A stretch of DNA of 64,000 nt, from the NCBI RefSeq assembly GCF_007993935.1, contig NZ_VITY01000007.1, positions 248,001 to 312,000 on the forward strand. The letters are read 5' to 3'. Below are positions 47,008 through 54,862 of the stretch, piece after piece. Each line of letters opens with the position of its first letter. Position 1 is the stretch's first letter. The notes under the pieces were generated by a model. It searched no databases. It saw only the letters and a list, made by a program, of their open reading frames with translations, and had not been told where the DNA came from. The DNA is from Bradyrhizobium macuxiense. Its GTDB lineage: Bacteria; Pseudomonadota; Alphaproteobacteria; Rhizobiales; Xanthobacteraceae. A program made the position numbers and the translations under genes.

Positions 47008-47682
47008 TTATTGGCTGTTGCGAGCGTGGTATCTCGCCTGTGAAGCGAACAGGACGGCGGACAGGATGAAGGCAAAGACGAAGAAGATCGTCCGTCCCAG
47101 CACCAGCGCCTTCGCCTGCTCCACCGGCGTCACCGAAATCAGGACCCCGAACGGGACGTAGCACCACAGCACCACCGCGATGGTTCTGCCGAGCCTGCCG
47201 AACTGCAGGAAGCCGAACGAGAACAGCAAGGCTGCGAGATAGCTGGCGTGAAACTTGACCTGGGAGGCGATCATCTGCAGCTCCCCGTCGGCCGGCGACA
47301 GCGGCAATCCGTTCTGGATCGCATGCACCATCGTCATGATGTGGTGGTTCTCGACGCAATCGAGCAAAACCGTGAGCATCATGGCGGCGAGCGCAATGCC
47401 CAGCAGATACGGGTCCATCATCGTGCGCAGCCGGGCGGCCAGCACGGTGAAAAATGCGCCGTAGAAGATCATGAAGAGATTATCGAGCCCGAGATTGAGC
47501 CGCAGACCGAACGGCACCAGAGGGGTCGCCAGATGCGCGCCATAGGCTTCGACGGAGCGAGCGGTCTGGAAGAAGTCCTGCGAACCCTTGGTGGTGAGGA
47601 TACCGATCACCATGGCGCCGACGGTCGCCGCCGCGAGCGTCGCCAGAATAGCGAGCGTACGGTCCATTGGACTGCTCTGCAT
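47008..47682 (-). CDS. hypothetical membrane protein
   Basis: A 224-residue protein with about five or six hydrophobic helices (near residues 8-28, 60-85, 93-110, 145-165, 168-185, 198-215). A conserved-looking VENHHIMTM segment between helices could bind metal or haem, but I recognise no family. An internal ATG at 47667 is an alternative start. It is first in a two-gene unit with the DoxX gene and divergent from a TetR regulator across an operator-like region, so it is likely the regulator's target. Confidence 0.72.
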   Translation of the reverse strand: MQSSPMDRTLAILATLAAATVGAMVIGILTTKGSQDFFQTARSVEAYGAHLATPLVPFGLRLNLGLDNLFMIFYGAFFTVLAARLRTMMDPYLLGIALAAMMLTVLLDCVENHHIMTMVHAIQNGLPLSPADGELQMIASQVKFHASYLAALLFSFGFLQFGRLGRTIAVVLWCYVPFGVLISVTPVEQAKALVLGRTIFFVFAFILSAVLFASQARYHARNSQ

Positions 47683-47724
47683 GATATAGCTACTCCGTGC
47701 GTGTCCAGCCGACTCGTCGAGTTA

Positions 47725-47787
47725 CAAATATCAACTGCTATCTGAAATAGATACCAGATGATATCTGAAAATCAATTGGTATTTGCA
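47725..47787. promoter_or_regulatory. operator region between the TetR gene and the membrane protein/DoxX unit
   Basis: An AT-rich island with several repeats: the palindrome TATCT-GAAAT-AGATA (47739-47753), a direct repeat TATCTGAAA at 47739 and 47762 (23 bases apart), and outer arms ATACCA and TGGTAT. This is the kind of site a TetR dimer pair binds, overlapping both divergent promoters. Confidence 0.6.
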
Positions 47788-47806
47788 CGTTCAGGAGCCC
47801 GATCCG

Positions 47807-48412
47807 TTGCCCAGGCTAAATCGCGAGGAAAGTCAGGCCCGTACGAAGAGTCTCCTGATCGAGGCGGCGCGCGAGGAGATCATCAAGAAGGGGTTTGCGC
47901 AGGCCTCCGTGCGCGACATCGCCGACGCCGCCGGATTTTCGCAGGGCGCGTTCTATTCGAATTTTCCCGACAAGGAGGCGATCCTCCTGGAACTGGTGCA
48001 ACAGCATCAATCCGAGGAGCGTGCAAAAATCGAAGGCGTATTGGGGCAGGCAGCGGGCGAGCCGGCGAAGCTGATGGCCGGCCTCGAAAAATGGGCCGCC
48101 ACCGCCAATTCGGATCCGGGGTTCGCCGTGCTGGCGATCGAGCTGCAATTGCAGGCGCTGCGCAGCCCGACTTTCGCGCAAGGCTATAACGAGCTCAACC
48201 GCAAGCACCGCCGGGCGCTGGGCGTGCTGGTGACGCGCCTGTTCGAGTTGCTTGGCAAGCAGCCGCCGGCCGATCCCGTGGAGATCGCCACCGGCTTCAT
48301 CGCATTGGGCCGCGGCATGGCGCTCTTGTCGAGGGCCGGCGAAGTGAGCCGCAGCGGCCGGATCGTCGTCACGTTCCTGAAGGCGCTGATCGACGCGGCG
48401 CCATCAGCCTAG
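47807..48412 (+). CDS. TetR/AcrR-family transcriptional regulator
   Basis: About 201 residues. The N-terminal helix-turn-helix (residues 10-55) reads ARTKSLLIEAAREEIIKKGF, then VRDIADAAGFSQGAFYSNFPDKEAIL, which is classic TetR. The C-terminal ligand domain is all-helical and of unknown specificity. The start is taken as TTG at 47807 because AGGAG lies eight bases before it; a TTG at 47783 would add eight residues but falls in the operator-like region. It probably represses the divergent membrane protein/DoxX unit and itself. Confidence 0.86.
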   Translation: MPRLNREESQARTKSLLIEAAREEIIKKGFAQASVRDIADAAGFSQGAFYSNFPDKEAILLELVQQHQSEERAKIEGVLGQAAGEPAKLMAGLEKWAATANSDPGFAVLAIELQLQALRSPTFAQGYNELNRKHRRALGVLVTRLFELLGKQPPADPVEIATGFIALGRGMALLSRAGEVSRSGRIVVTFLKALIDAAPSA

Positions 48413-48459
48413 AGCATGATCCGGAAAAGTGCGAAGCGGTTTTCCGAAAAGATCATGCT
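48413..48459. repeat. short dispersed palindrome after the TetR gene
   Basis: AGCATGATC (48413-48421) and GATCATGCT (48451-48459) with inner CCGGAAAAG and CTTTTCGG-like arms. It begins at the base after the TetR stop codon. Confidence 0.8.
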
Positions 48460-48470
48460 TAGACAGGAAT

Positions 48471-48512
48471 CTAAAGCGCGATGATGATTCAACTGATCTC
48501 ATCGCGCTTTAG
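48471..48512. repeat. second palindrome, CTAAAGCGCGATGA arms
   Basis: CTAAAGCGCGATGA (48471-48484) and TCATCGCGCTTTAG (48499-48512) pair perfectly over 14 bases. It stands directly beside the previous palindrome, making a two-hairpin block between the convergent TetR and Lrp-domain genes. Confidence 0.8.
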
Positions 48513-48552
48513 CGGCGCGCCTCGCCAAGCCGGCACGTGTGAAGATCGATCG

Positions 48553-48798
48553 CTACTTCGCGCCGAACGCCTTGAAGGTGATGATGGTGAGGGTGTCCTG
48601 GATGCCCGGGATCACCTGAACCTTCTCGTTGATGAAATGGCCAATGTCGGTGTCGTGGTCGACGTAGAACTTGACCAGGAGATCGTAATTGCCCGCGGTG
48701 GAATAGATCTCGGACGCAATCTCGGCTTCCGCCAGCGCATTGGCGACGGTGTAGGACTGGCCGAGCTTGCATTTGATCTGGACGAAGAAAGGAACCAT
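48553..48798 (-). CDS. stand-alone Lrp/AsnC ligand-binding domain protein
   Basis: An 81-residue protein consisting only of the alpha/beta RAM domain of Lrp/AsnC regulators: VPFFVQIKCKLGQSYTVANALAE, a central STAGNYDLLVKFYVDHDTDIGHFINEKVQVIPGIQDTLTIITFK. The DNA-binding half is absent, and the upstream sequence shows no remnant. Such single-domain proteins form decamer-like rings and bind amino acids; regulation of a partner Lrp or enzyme has been proposed. GGAGACGAC precedes the ATG at 48798. Confidence 0.88.
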   Translation of the reverse strand: MVPFFVQIKCKLGQSYTVANALAEAEIASEIYSTAGNYDLLVKFYVDHDTDIGHFINEKVQVIPGIQDTLTIITFKAFGAK

Positions 48799-49002
48799 CA
48801 AAGTCGTCTCCGGGGATTTGGCCGACTATAGGCCAAAAACCGGCGGCCAAGGCAAGGGGACAGAAGGGGGCAAGGCAGGGCCAACGCGCGGTAAAGTCAG
48901 GCGAACTTGCTGGCAATCGGCGGCCGGGCTAGGACAGGCGCAAGGACAGACGATGGTCTCATTCGTGATGGTCTCATTCCAATCAACCACCGGTGCCGCA
49001 AG

Positions 49003-49800
49003 ATGACGCCGGTCGCGCTCACCATTGCCGGCTCGGATTCCTCGGGCGGGGCGGGCATCCAGGCCGACCTCAAGAGCTTTGCCGCGCTCGGGGTCTATGG
49101 CGCCTCGGCGATCACGGCGCTGACCGCGCAGAACACCACGGGGGTCAGCGGCATCCATCCGGTGCCGGCGTCTTTCGTCACGGCCCAGATCGATGCCGTG
49201 TTCTCCGATCTCGACGTCGGCGCGGTGAAAATCGGCATGGTGGCGCAGGCCGAGACCATCGCGGCGATCGCCGATGGGCTGAAGCGCTGGGCGCCGCGCC
49301 ATATCGTGCTCGACCCGGTGATGGTCGCAACCTCGGGCGACCGCCTGCTTGCCGCCGAGGCGGTCGATGCGCTGAAGACCAAGCTGTTTCCGCTGGCCTC
49401 GCTGATCACGCCGAACCTGCCGGAAGCGGCGGCGCTGTTGAACGAGCCGGTTGCCTCAAGCGAGGCCGATGTCGAGCAACAGGGCAAGCGATTGCTGGCG
49501 ATGGGCTGTCGCGCGGTGCTGGTAAAGGGCGGTCACGGCCACGGCGCCGAGAGCATCGACTATCTGATCGAAGGCGCGCGCAGCATCGCGCTCGCGGCGC
49601 CGCGCATCGCGACATCAAACACCCACGGCACAGGCTGCTCGCTCTCGTCGGCGATCGCGGCAGGGCTCGCGAAGGGCGAAGCGATGGAGACCGCCGTGCG
49701 CAACGCCAAGGCCTGGATCTCTGATGCGATCGCCGCCGCCGATCGCTTCGCCGTCGGTCGCGGCCACGGACCGGTGCATCACTTCCACAAATATTATTGA
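49003..49800 (+). CDS. thiD: hydroxymethylpyrimidine/phosphomethylpyrimidine kinase
   Basis: A 265-residue ribokinase-fold enzyme that phosphorylates HMP and HMP-phosphate in thiamine synthesis. Seen are [20 protein letters not shown] at the N-terminus, [24 protein letters not shown] near 105, [11 protein letters not shown] near 135 and [18 protein letters not shown] (anion hole and catalytic Asp replaced by the family's Cys form). The frame is open upstream, but the ATG at 49003 begins at the normal family start. A 13-base direct repeat lies at 48952-48979. No thi operon or TPP riboswitch is adjacent. Confidence 0.94.
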   Translation: MTPVALTIAGSDSSGGAGIQADLKSFAALGVYGASAITALTAQNTTGVSGIHPVPASFVTAQIDAVFSDLDVGAVKIGMVAQAETIAAIADGLKRWAPRHIVLDPVMVATSGDRLLAAEAVDALKTKLFPLASLITPNLPEAAALLNEPVASSEADVEQQGKRLLAMGCRAVLVKGGHGHGAESIDYLIEGARSIALAAPRIATSNTHGTGCSLSSAIAAGLAKGEAMETAVRNAKAWISDAIAAADRFAVGRGHGPVHHFHKYY

Positions 49801-49820
49801 AGCGGTGTGGCTCGTAGCTT

Positions 49821-49908
49821 CGTAGCCCGGATGCAGCGAAGCGAAATCCGGGAGCACTTTGTCCGCGCACGAAGGACCCGGATTACGCTTCGCTTCATCC
49901 GGGCTACG
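49821..49908. repeat. palindromic repeat with GTAGCCCGGATG arms
   Basis: CGTAGCCCGGATG (49821-49833) and CATCCGGGCTACG (49896-49908), with inner GCGAAGCG and CGCTTCGC arms. It lies 21 bases after thiD in a gap of about 317 bases that otherwise holds no recognisable gene. Confidence 0.85.
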
Positions 49909-50117
49909 CATTCGTCACGCCCACGTTGTTCCACTGCGATATGCAGCAACACCACGCCTGTTCCTCACAGCCGCGGCTGCCGATGTCGCCAGATTGTCGC
50001 ATGCGGCTGTTATCCGCAGGGCAGGGGCGCGCTGCTGATTCTCGTTAACTCTCTGTGGAGCCTCAGGTCGCGGGGATCGTCATCGCCTTGTCACAGGAAT
50101 CTGTTAGGTGCACAGGC

Positions 50118-50930
50118 ATGGGAAGTGACTCCTTGAGTGAAGAAAGCCCCGAGCGGCGCTTTCGCACTTTGTTTATCTCCGATGTCCATCTCGGAGCCCG
50201 CGGTTCGCAAGCCGACCGCCTGCTGGACTTCCTCCGCTCTCACGATGCCGACACGATCTACCTCGTTGGTGATATCGTCGACGGCTGGGCGCTGAAGTCG
50301 AACTGGTACTGGCCGCAGACCCACAACGATTTCGTGCAGAAGATGCTGCGCAAGGCGCGCAAAGGCGCCAAGGTGATCTACGTTCCGGGCAACCACGACG
50401 AGTTCCTGCGCAAATATTACGGCACGCATTTCGGCGGCATCGATGTGGTGGAGAACACCGTCCACACCGGCGCCGACGGCAAGCGCTACCTCATCATCCA
50501 CGGCGACATCTTCGATCTCGTGGTGCAGAACGCGCGCTGGCTCGCCCATCTCGGCGACAAGGCCTACGACTTTGCGATCCAGATGAATCGCTTCGTCAAC
50601 TTCTTCCGCAAGATGTTCGGCGTGCCCTACTGGTCGCTGTCGCAATGGGCCAAGCTGAAGGTCAAGAAGGCGGTGAACTATATCGGCGCGTTCGAGGCGA
50701 CGCTTGCCGGCGAGGCGCGGCGTCACGGCTGCGACGGCGTGATCTGCGGTCACATCCACTACGCGACGATTCATGACGAGCACGGCATCCGCTACATGAA
50801 TTGCGGCGACTGGGTGGAGAGCTGCACCGCGCTCGCCGAGCACGAGGACGGCCATTTCGAAATCATCACCTGGACCGACCCGGTGCGCCGGATCGCGCCA
50901 GTTCCGCGAGTGACGGCACGCGCTGCATGA
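50118..50930 (+). CDS. metallophosphoesterase, UDP-2,3-diacylglucosamine diphosphatase-like
   Basis: A 270-residue calcineurin-type phosphoesterase. All metal motifs are visible: ISDVHLGARG near residue 20, VGDIVDGW near 50, PGNHDEFLRK near 88, LIIHGDIFD near 125 and ICGHIHYATIH near 210. It is related to LpxH but belongs to a longer lineage usually next to a glycosyltransferase, as here, where the following ATG overlaps its stop. It may dephosphorylate a lipid or sugar-nucleotide intermediate for that transferase. Whether it is the lipid A pathway enzyme is unclear. Confidence 0.83.
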   Translation: MGSDSLSEESPERRFRTLFISDVHLGARGSQADRLLDFLRSHDADTIYLVGDIVDGWALKSNWYWPQTHNDFVQKMLRKARKGAKVIYVPGNHDEFLRKYYGTHFGGIDVVENTVHTGADGKRYLIIHGDIFDLVVQNARWLAHLGDKAYDFAIQMNRFVNFFRKMFGVPYWSLSQWAKLKVKKAVNYIGAFEATLAGEARRHGCDGVICGHIHYATIHDEHGIRYMNCGDWVESCTALAEHEDGHFEIITWTDPVRRIAPVPRVTARAA

Positions 50931-52018
50931 CGCATATCCTGGTCGCGACCGATGCGTGGCATCCCCAGGTCAACGGGGTTGTCCGCACGCTGACCATGAT
51001 GGCACAGGCGGCGAACACGCTCGGCGTCGAGGTCAGCTTCCTGACGCCGGACGAGTTCCGCACCTTCGCGATGCCGAGCTATCGCGATCTCCGGCTGGCG
51101 CTGCCGTACCGGGCCAAGGTCGCCAGCCTGATCGAAGCGGCCAAACCCGACAGCATCCACATCGCGACCGAAGGCCCGATCGGGCTTTCGGTCCGCCGCT
51201 ATTGCCGTAAGCGCGGCCTGCCGTTCACGACGAGCTTCCACACCCGCTTCCCCGAATATGTTTCGGCCCGGACGCCGGTTCCGGAAGCCTGGGTGTGGCG
51301 GGCGCTGCGCTGGTTCCACAAGCCGAGCCGGGCGGTGATGGCGGCAACCCCGGCGCTGGCCGCCGAGCTGCGTCAGCGCGGTTTCCGCAACGTGGTGCTG
51401 TGGTCGCGCGGCGTCGATACCGCGCTGTTCCATCCGCGCGACGTCGACCTCTGCCTGCCGCAGCCGGTCTATCTCAGCGTCGGCCGGGTGGCGGTGGAGA
51501 AGAATCTCGAGGCCTTCCTCGATCTCGATTTGCCCGGCACCAAGGTCGTGGTCGGCGACGGCCCGGCGCGGGCGGCGCTGGAGCGGAAATATCCGCAAGC
51601 CGTCTTCCTCGGCGCACGCCATGGGGAAGAATTGGCTGAGATCTATGCCGCCGCCGACGTGTTCGCTTTCCCCAGCCGCACCGATACGTTCGGTTTGGTG
51701 CTGCTCGAGGCATTGGCGAGCGGCCTGCCGGTTGCCGCTTTTCCGGTCACCGGTCCCCGTGACGTGATCGGCGCGGCGCCGGTCGGCGTGCTCGACGACG
51801 ATTTGCGGCATGCCTGCCTGGAGGCGCTCAGCATCCCGCGGCAGGCCTGCGTCGATTTTGCCGCGCTCCACACCTGGCAGGCGTCGGCCCGGGTGTTCAT
51901 CGAGCGCTGCATGAACGTTCGCCCCGCCGCGCCCGACGGCGAGGGGGAAGTGTTCGAATTCGGTGCCGAAGAGCACCATTTTGCAGCCCTGCCGGCCACA
52001 CACCCCACCTCACGCTAG
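50927..52018 (+). CDS. GT4-family glycosyltransferase
   Basis: A 363-residue GT-B enzyme. ILVATDAWHPQVNGVVRTL at the N-terminus and FTTSFHTRFPEYVSAR near 105 are typical of the group that includes mannosyl/glucosyl transferases acting on diacylglycerol-type lipids. WSRGVDTALFHP, VGRVAVEKNLEAFLDL and SRTDTFGLVLLEALASGLPVAAFPVTGP complete the nucleotide site. The ATGA overlap with the phosphoesterase indicates a coupled pair. The C-terminal 30 residues are low in family similarity. The likely product is a glycolipid of the envelope. Confidence 0.86.
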   Translation: MTHILVATDAWHPQVNGVVRTLTMMAQAANTLGVEVSFLTPDEFRTFAMPSYRDLRLALPYRAKVASLIEAAKPDSIHIATEGPIGLSVRRYCRKRGLPFTTSFHTRFPEYVSARTPVPEAWVWRALRWFHKPSRAVMAATPALAAELRQRGFRNVVLWSRGVDTALFHPRDVDLCLPQPVYLSVGRVAVEKNLEAFLDLDLPGTKVVVGDGPARAALERKYPQAVFLGARHGEELAEIYAAADVFAFPSRTDTFGLVLLEALASGLPVAAFPVTGPRDVIGAAPVGVLDDDLRHACLEALSIPRQACVDFAALHTWQASARVFIERCMNVRPAAPDGEGEVFEFGAEEHHFAALPATHPTSR

Positions 52019-52074
52019 ACGAGTCACGCTAAAGCGTCTTGCCGGGCCGTGGCCCGCCGCGATACAAATTGCGG

Positions 52075-53064
52075 ATGACGGACACCGTTTTAAATCCACC
52101 CGTCGCTGCCGCGGACATCGATGCCGCCGCAAGGGTGGTCGCGCCGTTCGCGGTGCGCACGCCGCTCCTGACCTTCCCTGTTCTCAACGAACGCGTCGGC
52201 AGCCGGGTCTTCCTCAAACCCGAAATGCTGCAGCGGACCGGATCGTTCAAGTTCCGCGGCGCCTTCAACAAGCTCGCCTCGATCCCGCAGGACAAGCGGA
52301 GCGGCGGCGTCGTCGCGTTCTCCTCGGGCAACCATGCCCAAGGCGTCGCCGCGGCGGCCAAGATTCTCAACATGCAGGCGACCATCGTGATGCCTGCGGA
52401 CTCCCCGCTCACCAAGCGTGAGCGGACCAAGTCGTATGGCGCCGAAGTCGTGCTCTACGATCGCGATCGCGACGACCGCGCGGCGATCGCGAGTGGCATC
52501 GCCAGCAAGCGTGGCGCGACCCTGGTGCCTCCCTATGACGATCCGCTCGTGATCGCGGGCCAGGGCACCGCCGGCCGCGAGATCGCCGAGGACATGGCGG
52601 CGCTCGGGCTGACGCCTGATATCGTCGTGGCGCCGGCTTCGGGCGGCGGACTGATCGCCGGCGTTGCGACCGCGGTGAAGGCGAAATATCCGCAGGCCCA
52701 GGTGGTCGTCGCCGAGCCCGCCGGCTATGACGATCACGCGCTATCGCTCAAGGTCGGGCATCGCGAGGCGCATGCGGTTGCGCCGCGCACAATCTGCGAT
52801 GCGCTGATGGCGATGATGCCGGGCGAGCTCACCTTTGCGATCAACAGCAAGTTGCTCGCAAACGGTGTCAACGCTTCCGACGAAGAGGTTGGTGCGGCTG
52901 TAGCTTTTGCCTATCGCGAGCTGAAGCTCGTGGTCGAACCCGGTGGCGCGATCGGGCTCGCCGCACTGCTTGCGGGGCGGATCGACGCCAGGGACAAGAA
53001 CGTCGTCATCGTGCTCTCGGGCGGCAATGTCGACGCCGACCTGTTCGCGAAGCTCGTCGCCTGA
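52075..53064 (+). CDS. threonine/serine dehydratase (PLP-dependent)
   Basis: A 329-residue fold-type II enzyme. The PLP lysine is in SFKFRGAFNKL near residue 60, SSGNHAQG near 85 and the phosphate-binding SGGGLIAG near 185. It lacks the C-terminal ACT-like regulatory domain of biosynthetic IlvA, so it belongs to the short catabolic or serine racemase-like group that deaminates threonine or serine. Only a weak site precedes the ATG at 52075. A GC-rich terminator follows. Confidence 0.9.
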   Translation: MTDTVLNPPVAAADIDAAARVVAPFAVRTPLLTFPVLNERVGSRVFLKPEMLQRTGSFKFRGAFNKLASIPQDKRSGGVVAFSSGNHAQGVAAAAKILNMQATIVMPADSPLTKRERTKSYGAEVVLYDRDRDDRAAIASGIASKRGATLVPPYDDPLVIAGQGTAGREIAEDMAALGLTPDIVVAPASGGGLIAGVATAVKAKYPQAQVVVAEPAGYDDHALSLKVGHREAHAVAPRTICDALMAMMPGELTFAINSKLLANGVNASDEEVGAAVAFAYRELKLVVEPGGAIGLAALLAGRIDARDKNVVIVLSGGNVDADLFAKLVA

Positions 53065-53087
53065 GATCGGCATTTTGAAAAGCAGCG

Positions 53088-53120
53088 GGGGGCAGGGCGA
53101 TGGTCGCTCTGCCCCCGTTT
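53088..53120 (+). terminator. terminator-like hairpin after threonine dehydratase
   Basis: GGGGGCAGGGCGA (53088-53100) pairs with TCGCTCTGCCCCC (53104-53116), then GTTTCGTTGT. Confidence 0.65.
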
Positions 53121-53139
53121 CGTTGTGCGGTGTGGCCGA

Positions 53140-54723
53140 TCAGTGCCTGAAGCCGCCATGATGGCCGCCGCCGATGCCGCCGACATGCGAGCCGGACGGA
53201 GTTGAGTGGACCGCTGCACGGTCACCGCCGCCTGATCGCGTCCGGTCGACTTGCATGCTCTGCCGTCCGGTGCGGAAGCGGTGCCGGTCGCTGTCTCTCA
53301 TGATCGGGCTTGATGTGGTCTTGCCGGCATTTGCAGCAGGAAGGCTCGCGATGTTGCCTTTGCCAATCGTGTTCGGCATCCCGGCCGGCTTCGCTCCGGG
53401 CGCGGGCATGTTGACGATCCTGCCGCCGCCGATCTGGCCATTGCCGCCGGCGCCCTGCAGGCCCGCATGGATCGGCTGCAAGGCCTGACGATTTGACAGC
53501 CGCGTGAATTGCATCAGCGGCACCGCCTTCGGCTGGGCCTGCAGCTTCAGGGCCTGCTGCGCGTAGGGGCCGCCGGCGAAATTGTCGTGGAAGGTCTTGT
53601 AGGCGAACGGCGTGTTGGCGAGCACCGCCTTGTGCCAGGCCGCGACCTGCAGCCAGTTGGTCAGCAGGGAGCGAATGCGGTCGCACAGCGGATCGCGCGG
53701 ATAGAGCCGGATGAATTCCTCGTAGTATTCCGGCCGGCCCTCCGACAGCACGAAATCATAGGCCTGGCGCACCGAGCGGTTCGGCAGGTTCGACGCCATC
53801 TGCACGACAGGGCCATTCGCCGGCGCGCGGGACGACGCGACAGCGGTGTCGCCGAAGAAATAGAAATCGGAGGTCAGCGACGAGCTCTCCCACGGCGTCT
53901 GCCGGCCGTCGGTCGTCGAGTTCACCTCGAGGCGAACGCGCTTGAACAACTGCTCGATCGGCAGATTGGGCTCGCGCGCCAGCCGCAGGAAGGCGTTGGT
54001 GTAGGGGCTGTGGCCGTAGTTGCCGTCCTGCGCCTCCATGCCGGGCGCGGTCGAATAGCCGACGATCGAGCCGTTCGGCGCATCGACGACGGCAAGGCCG
54101 CGGCCGGCATCGTTGACGTTGGGAAACGGGTTGTTGCGGCAGGCATCGAGCACCACGATCCGCGTCCGGCTCGGGATGTTCTCGAGCGTGCCCATCACGT
54201 CGACGAGGCGCACCGCATGGCCGTCGAGGTCGGACGGCGTTGCGATCTTCGCATCGACCGGAATCAGATAGTTCTCGCCGGCGAGCTGCACGCCATGCCC
54301 GGCATAGTAGATCATGGCGACCGTGCTCGGGCCCCGCGCCGCGACCTTGTCGGAGAAATCCCGCAACACCTTCACCATGTCGCCCTGCCTGAGGTCGGTC
54401 GCAGAGATCACCTCGAAGCCGGCCGCGTTCAACAGCTCGGCCATCGACTGCGCATCGTTGCCGGGATTGGCGAGTTTTGGCGCATTCTCGTAGTTCGCAT
54501 TGCCGATCACCAGCGCCACGCGCTGCTCGGGACCGCGTAGTGCAGCCGGTGTCGCTGCGGCTGATGTCGCCGGCGAAGCGGCCTGATCGAGGGATTGCAC
54601 AGTCGTCTGCGCTGCAGTGCCGACGGTGACGGCGCCGGTCTCGGCAAGCGCCGCGCCGGGCGCACAGAGGCTGAACAGGCCGAGCAATGCGGCCGATATC
54701 ATGATCGATGTCAGGCGGACCAT
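53140..54723 (-). CDS. secreted caspase-family (metacaspase-like) protein
   Basis: A 527-residue protein. The signal peptide covers residues 1-27 (ends ALAE). A peptidase C14 domain spans about 66-290: ALVIGNANYENAPKLANPGND, then the catalytic His143 in YYAGHGVQ and Cys195 in VLDACRNNPF. A helical segment (about 320-400) with RLYPRDPLCDRIRSLL follows, then a Gly/Pro-rich linker and a His/Gly tail. Bacterial homologues are Arg/Lys-specific proteases or inactive scaffolds; with both residues present, activity is plausible. Targets are unknown. A Crp-type palindrome lies about 80 bases upstream. Confidence 0.9.
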   Translation of the reverse strand: MVRLTSIMISAALLGLFSLCAPGAALAETGAVTVGTAAQTTVQSLDQAASPATSAAATPAALRGPEQRVALVIGNANYENAPKLANPGNDAQSMAELLNAAGFEVISATDLRQGDMVKVLRDFSDKVAARGPSTVAMIYYAGHGVQLAGENYLIPVDAKIATPSDLDGHAVRLVDVMGTLENIPSRTRIVVLDACRNNPFPNVNDAGRGLAVVDAPNGSIVGYSTAPGMEAQDGNYGHSPYTNAFLRLAREPNLPIEQLFKRVRLEVNSTTDGRQTPWESSSLTSDFYFFGDTAVASSRAPANGPVVQMASNLPNRSVRQAYDFVLSEGRPEYYEEFIRLYPRDPLCDRIRSLLTNWLQVAAWHKAVLANTPFAYKTFHDNFAGGPYAQQALKLQAQPKAVPLMQFTRLSNRQALQPIHAGLQGAGGNGQIGGGRIVNMPAPGAKPAGMPNTIGKGNIASLPAANAGKTTSSPIMRDSDRHRFRTGRQSMQVDRTRSGGGDRAAVHSTPSGSHVGGIGGGHHGGFRH

Positions 54724-54795
54724 CGCGCGCTCCCAAATGCTGATCCCGGTGCGAGACCGGTCGCGGGGACGCTAGACGCAGACGCGGCTGCGGTA

Positions 54796-54811
54796 CGTGA
54801 GCTGGGTCACG
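54796..54811. promoter_or_regulatory. Crp/Fnr-family operator candidate
   Basis: CGTGA-N6-TCACG, a perfect palindrome centred about 80 bases before the metacaspase start. A minus-strand TCTAGC at 54776-54771 could be the -10 box, placing the site near -40. Confidence 0.45.
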
Positions 54812-54862
54812 GAGCGTGGGTGGTCAATCGGAGGTGAACGCGTCGCGTGAACACGTCCGCGC

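Noticed and set aside
46988-47359. Extended N-terminus for the DoxX protein
   Set aside because: The frame continues upstream inside the neighbouring membrane protein gene, but GGAGG before 46987 and the family start argue for the short form.
48952-48979. 13-base direct repeat before thiD as a regulatory site
   Set aside because: It looks like a simple 15-base slippage duplication with no symmetry and no promoter context.
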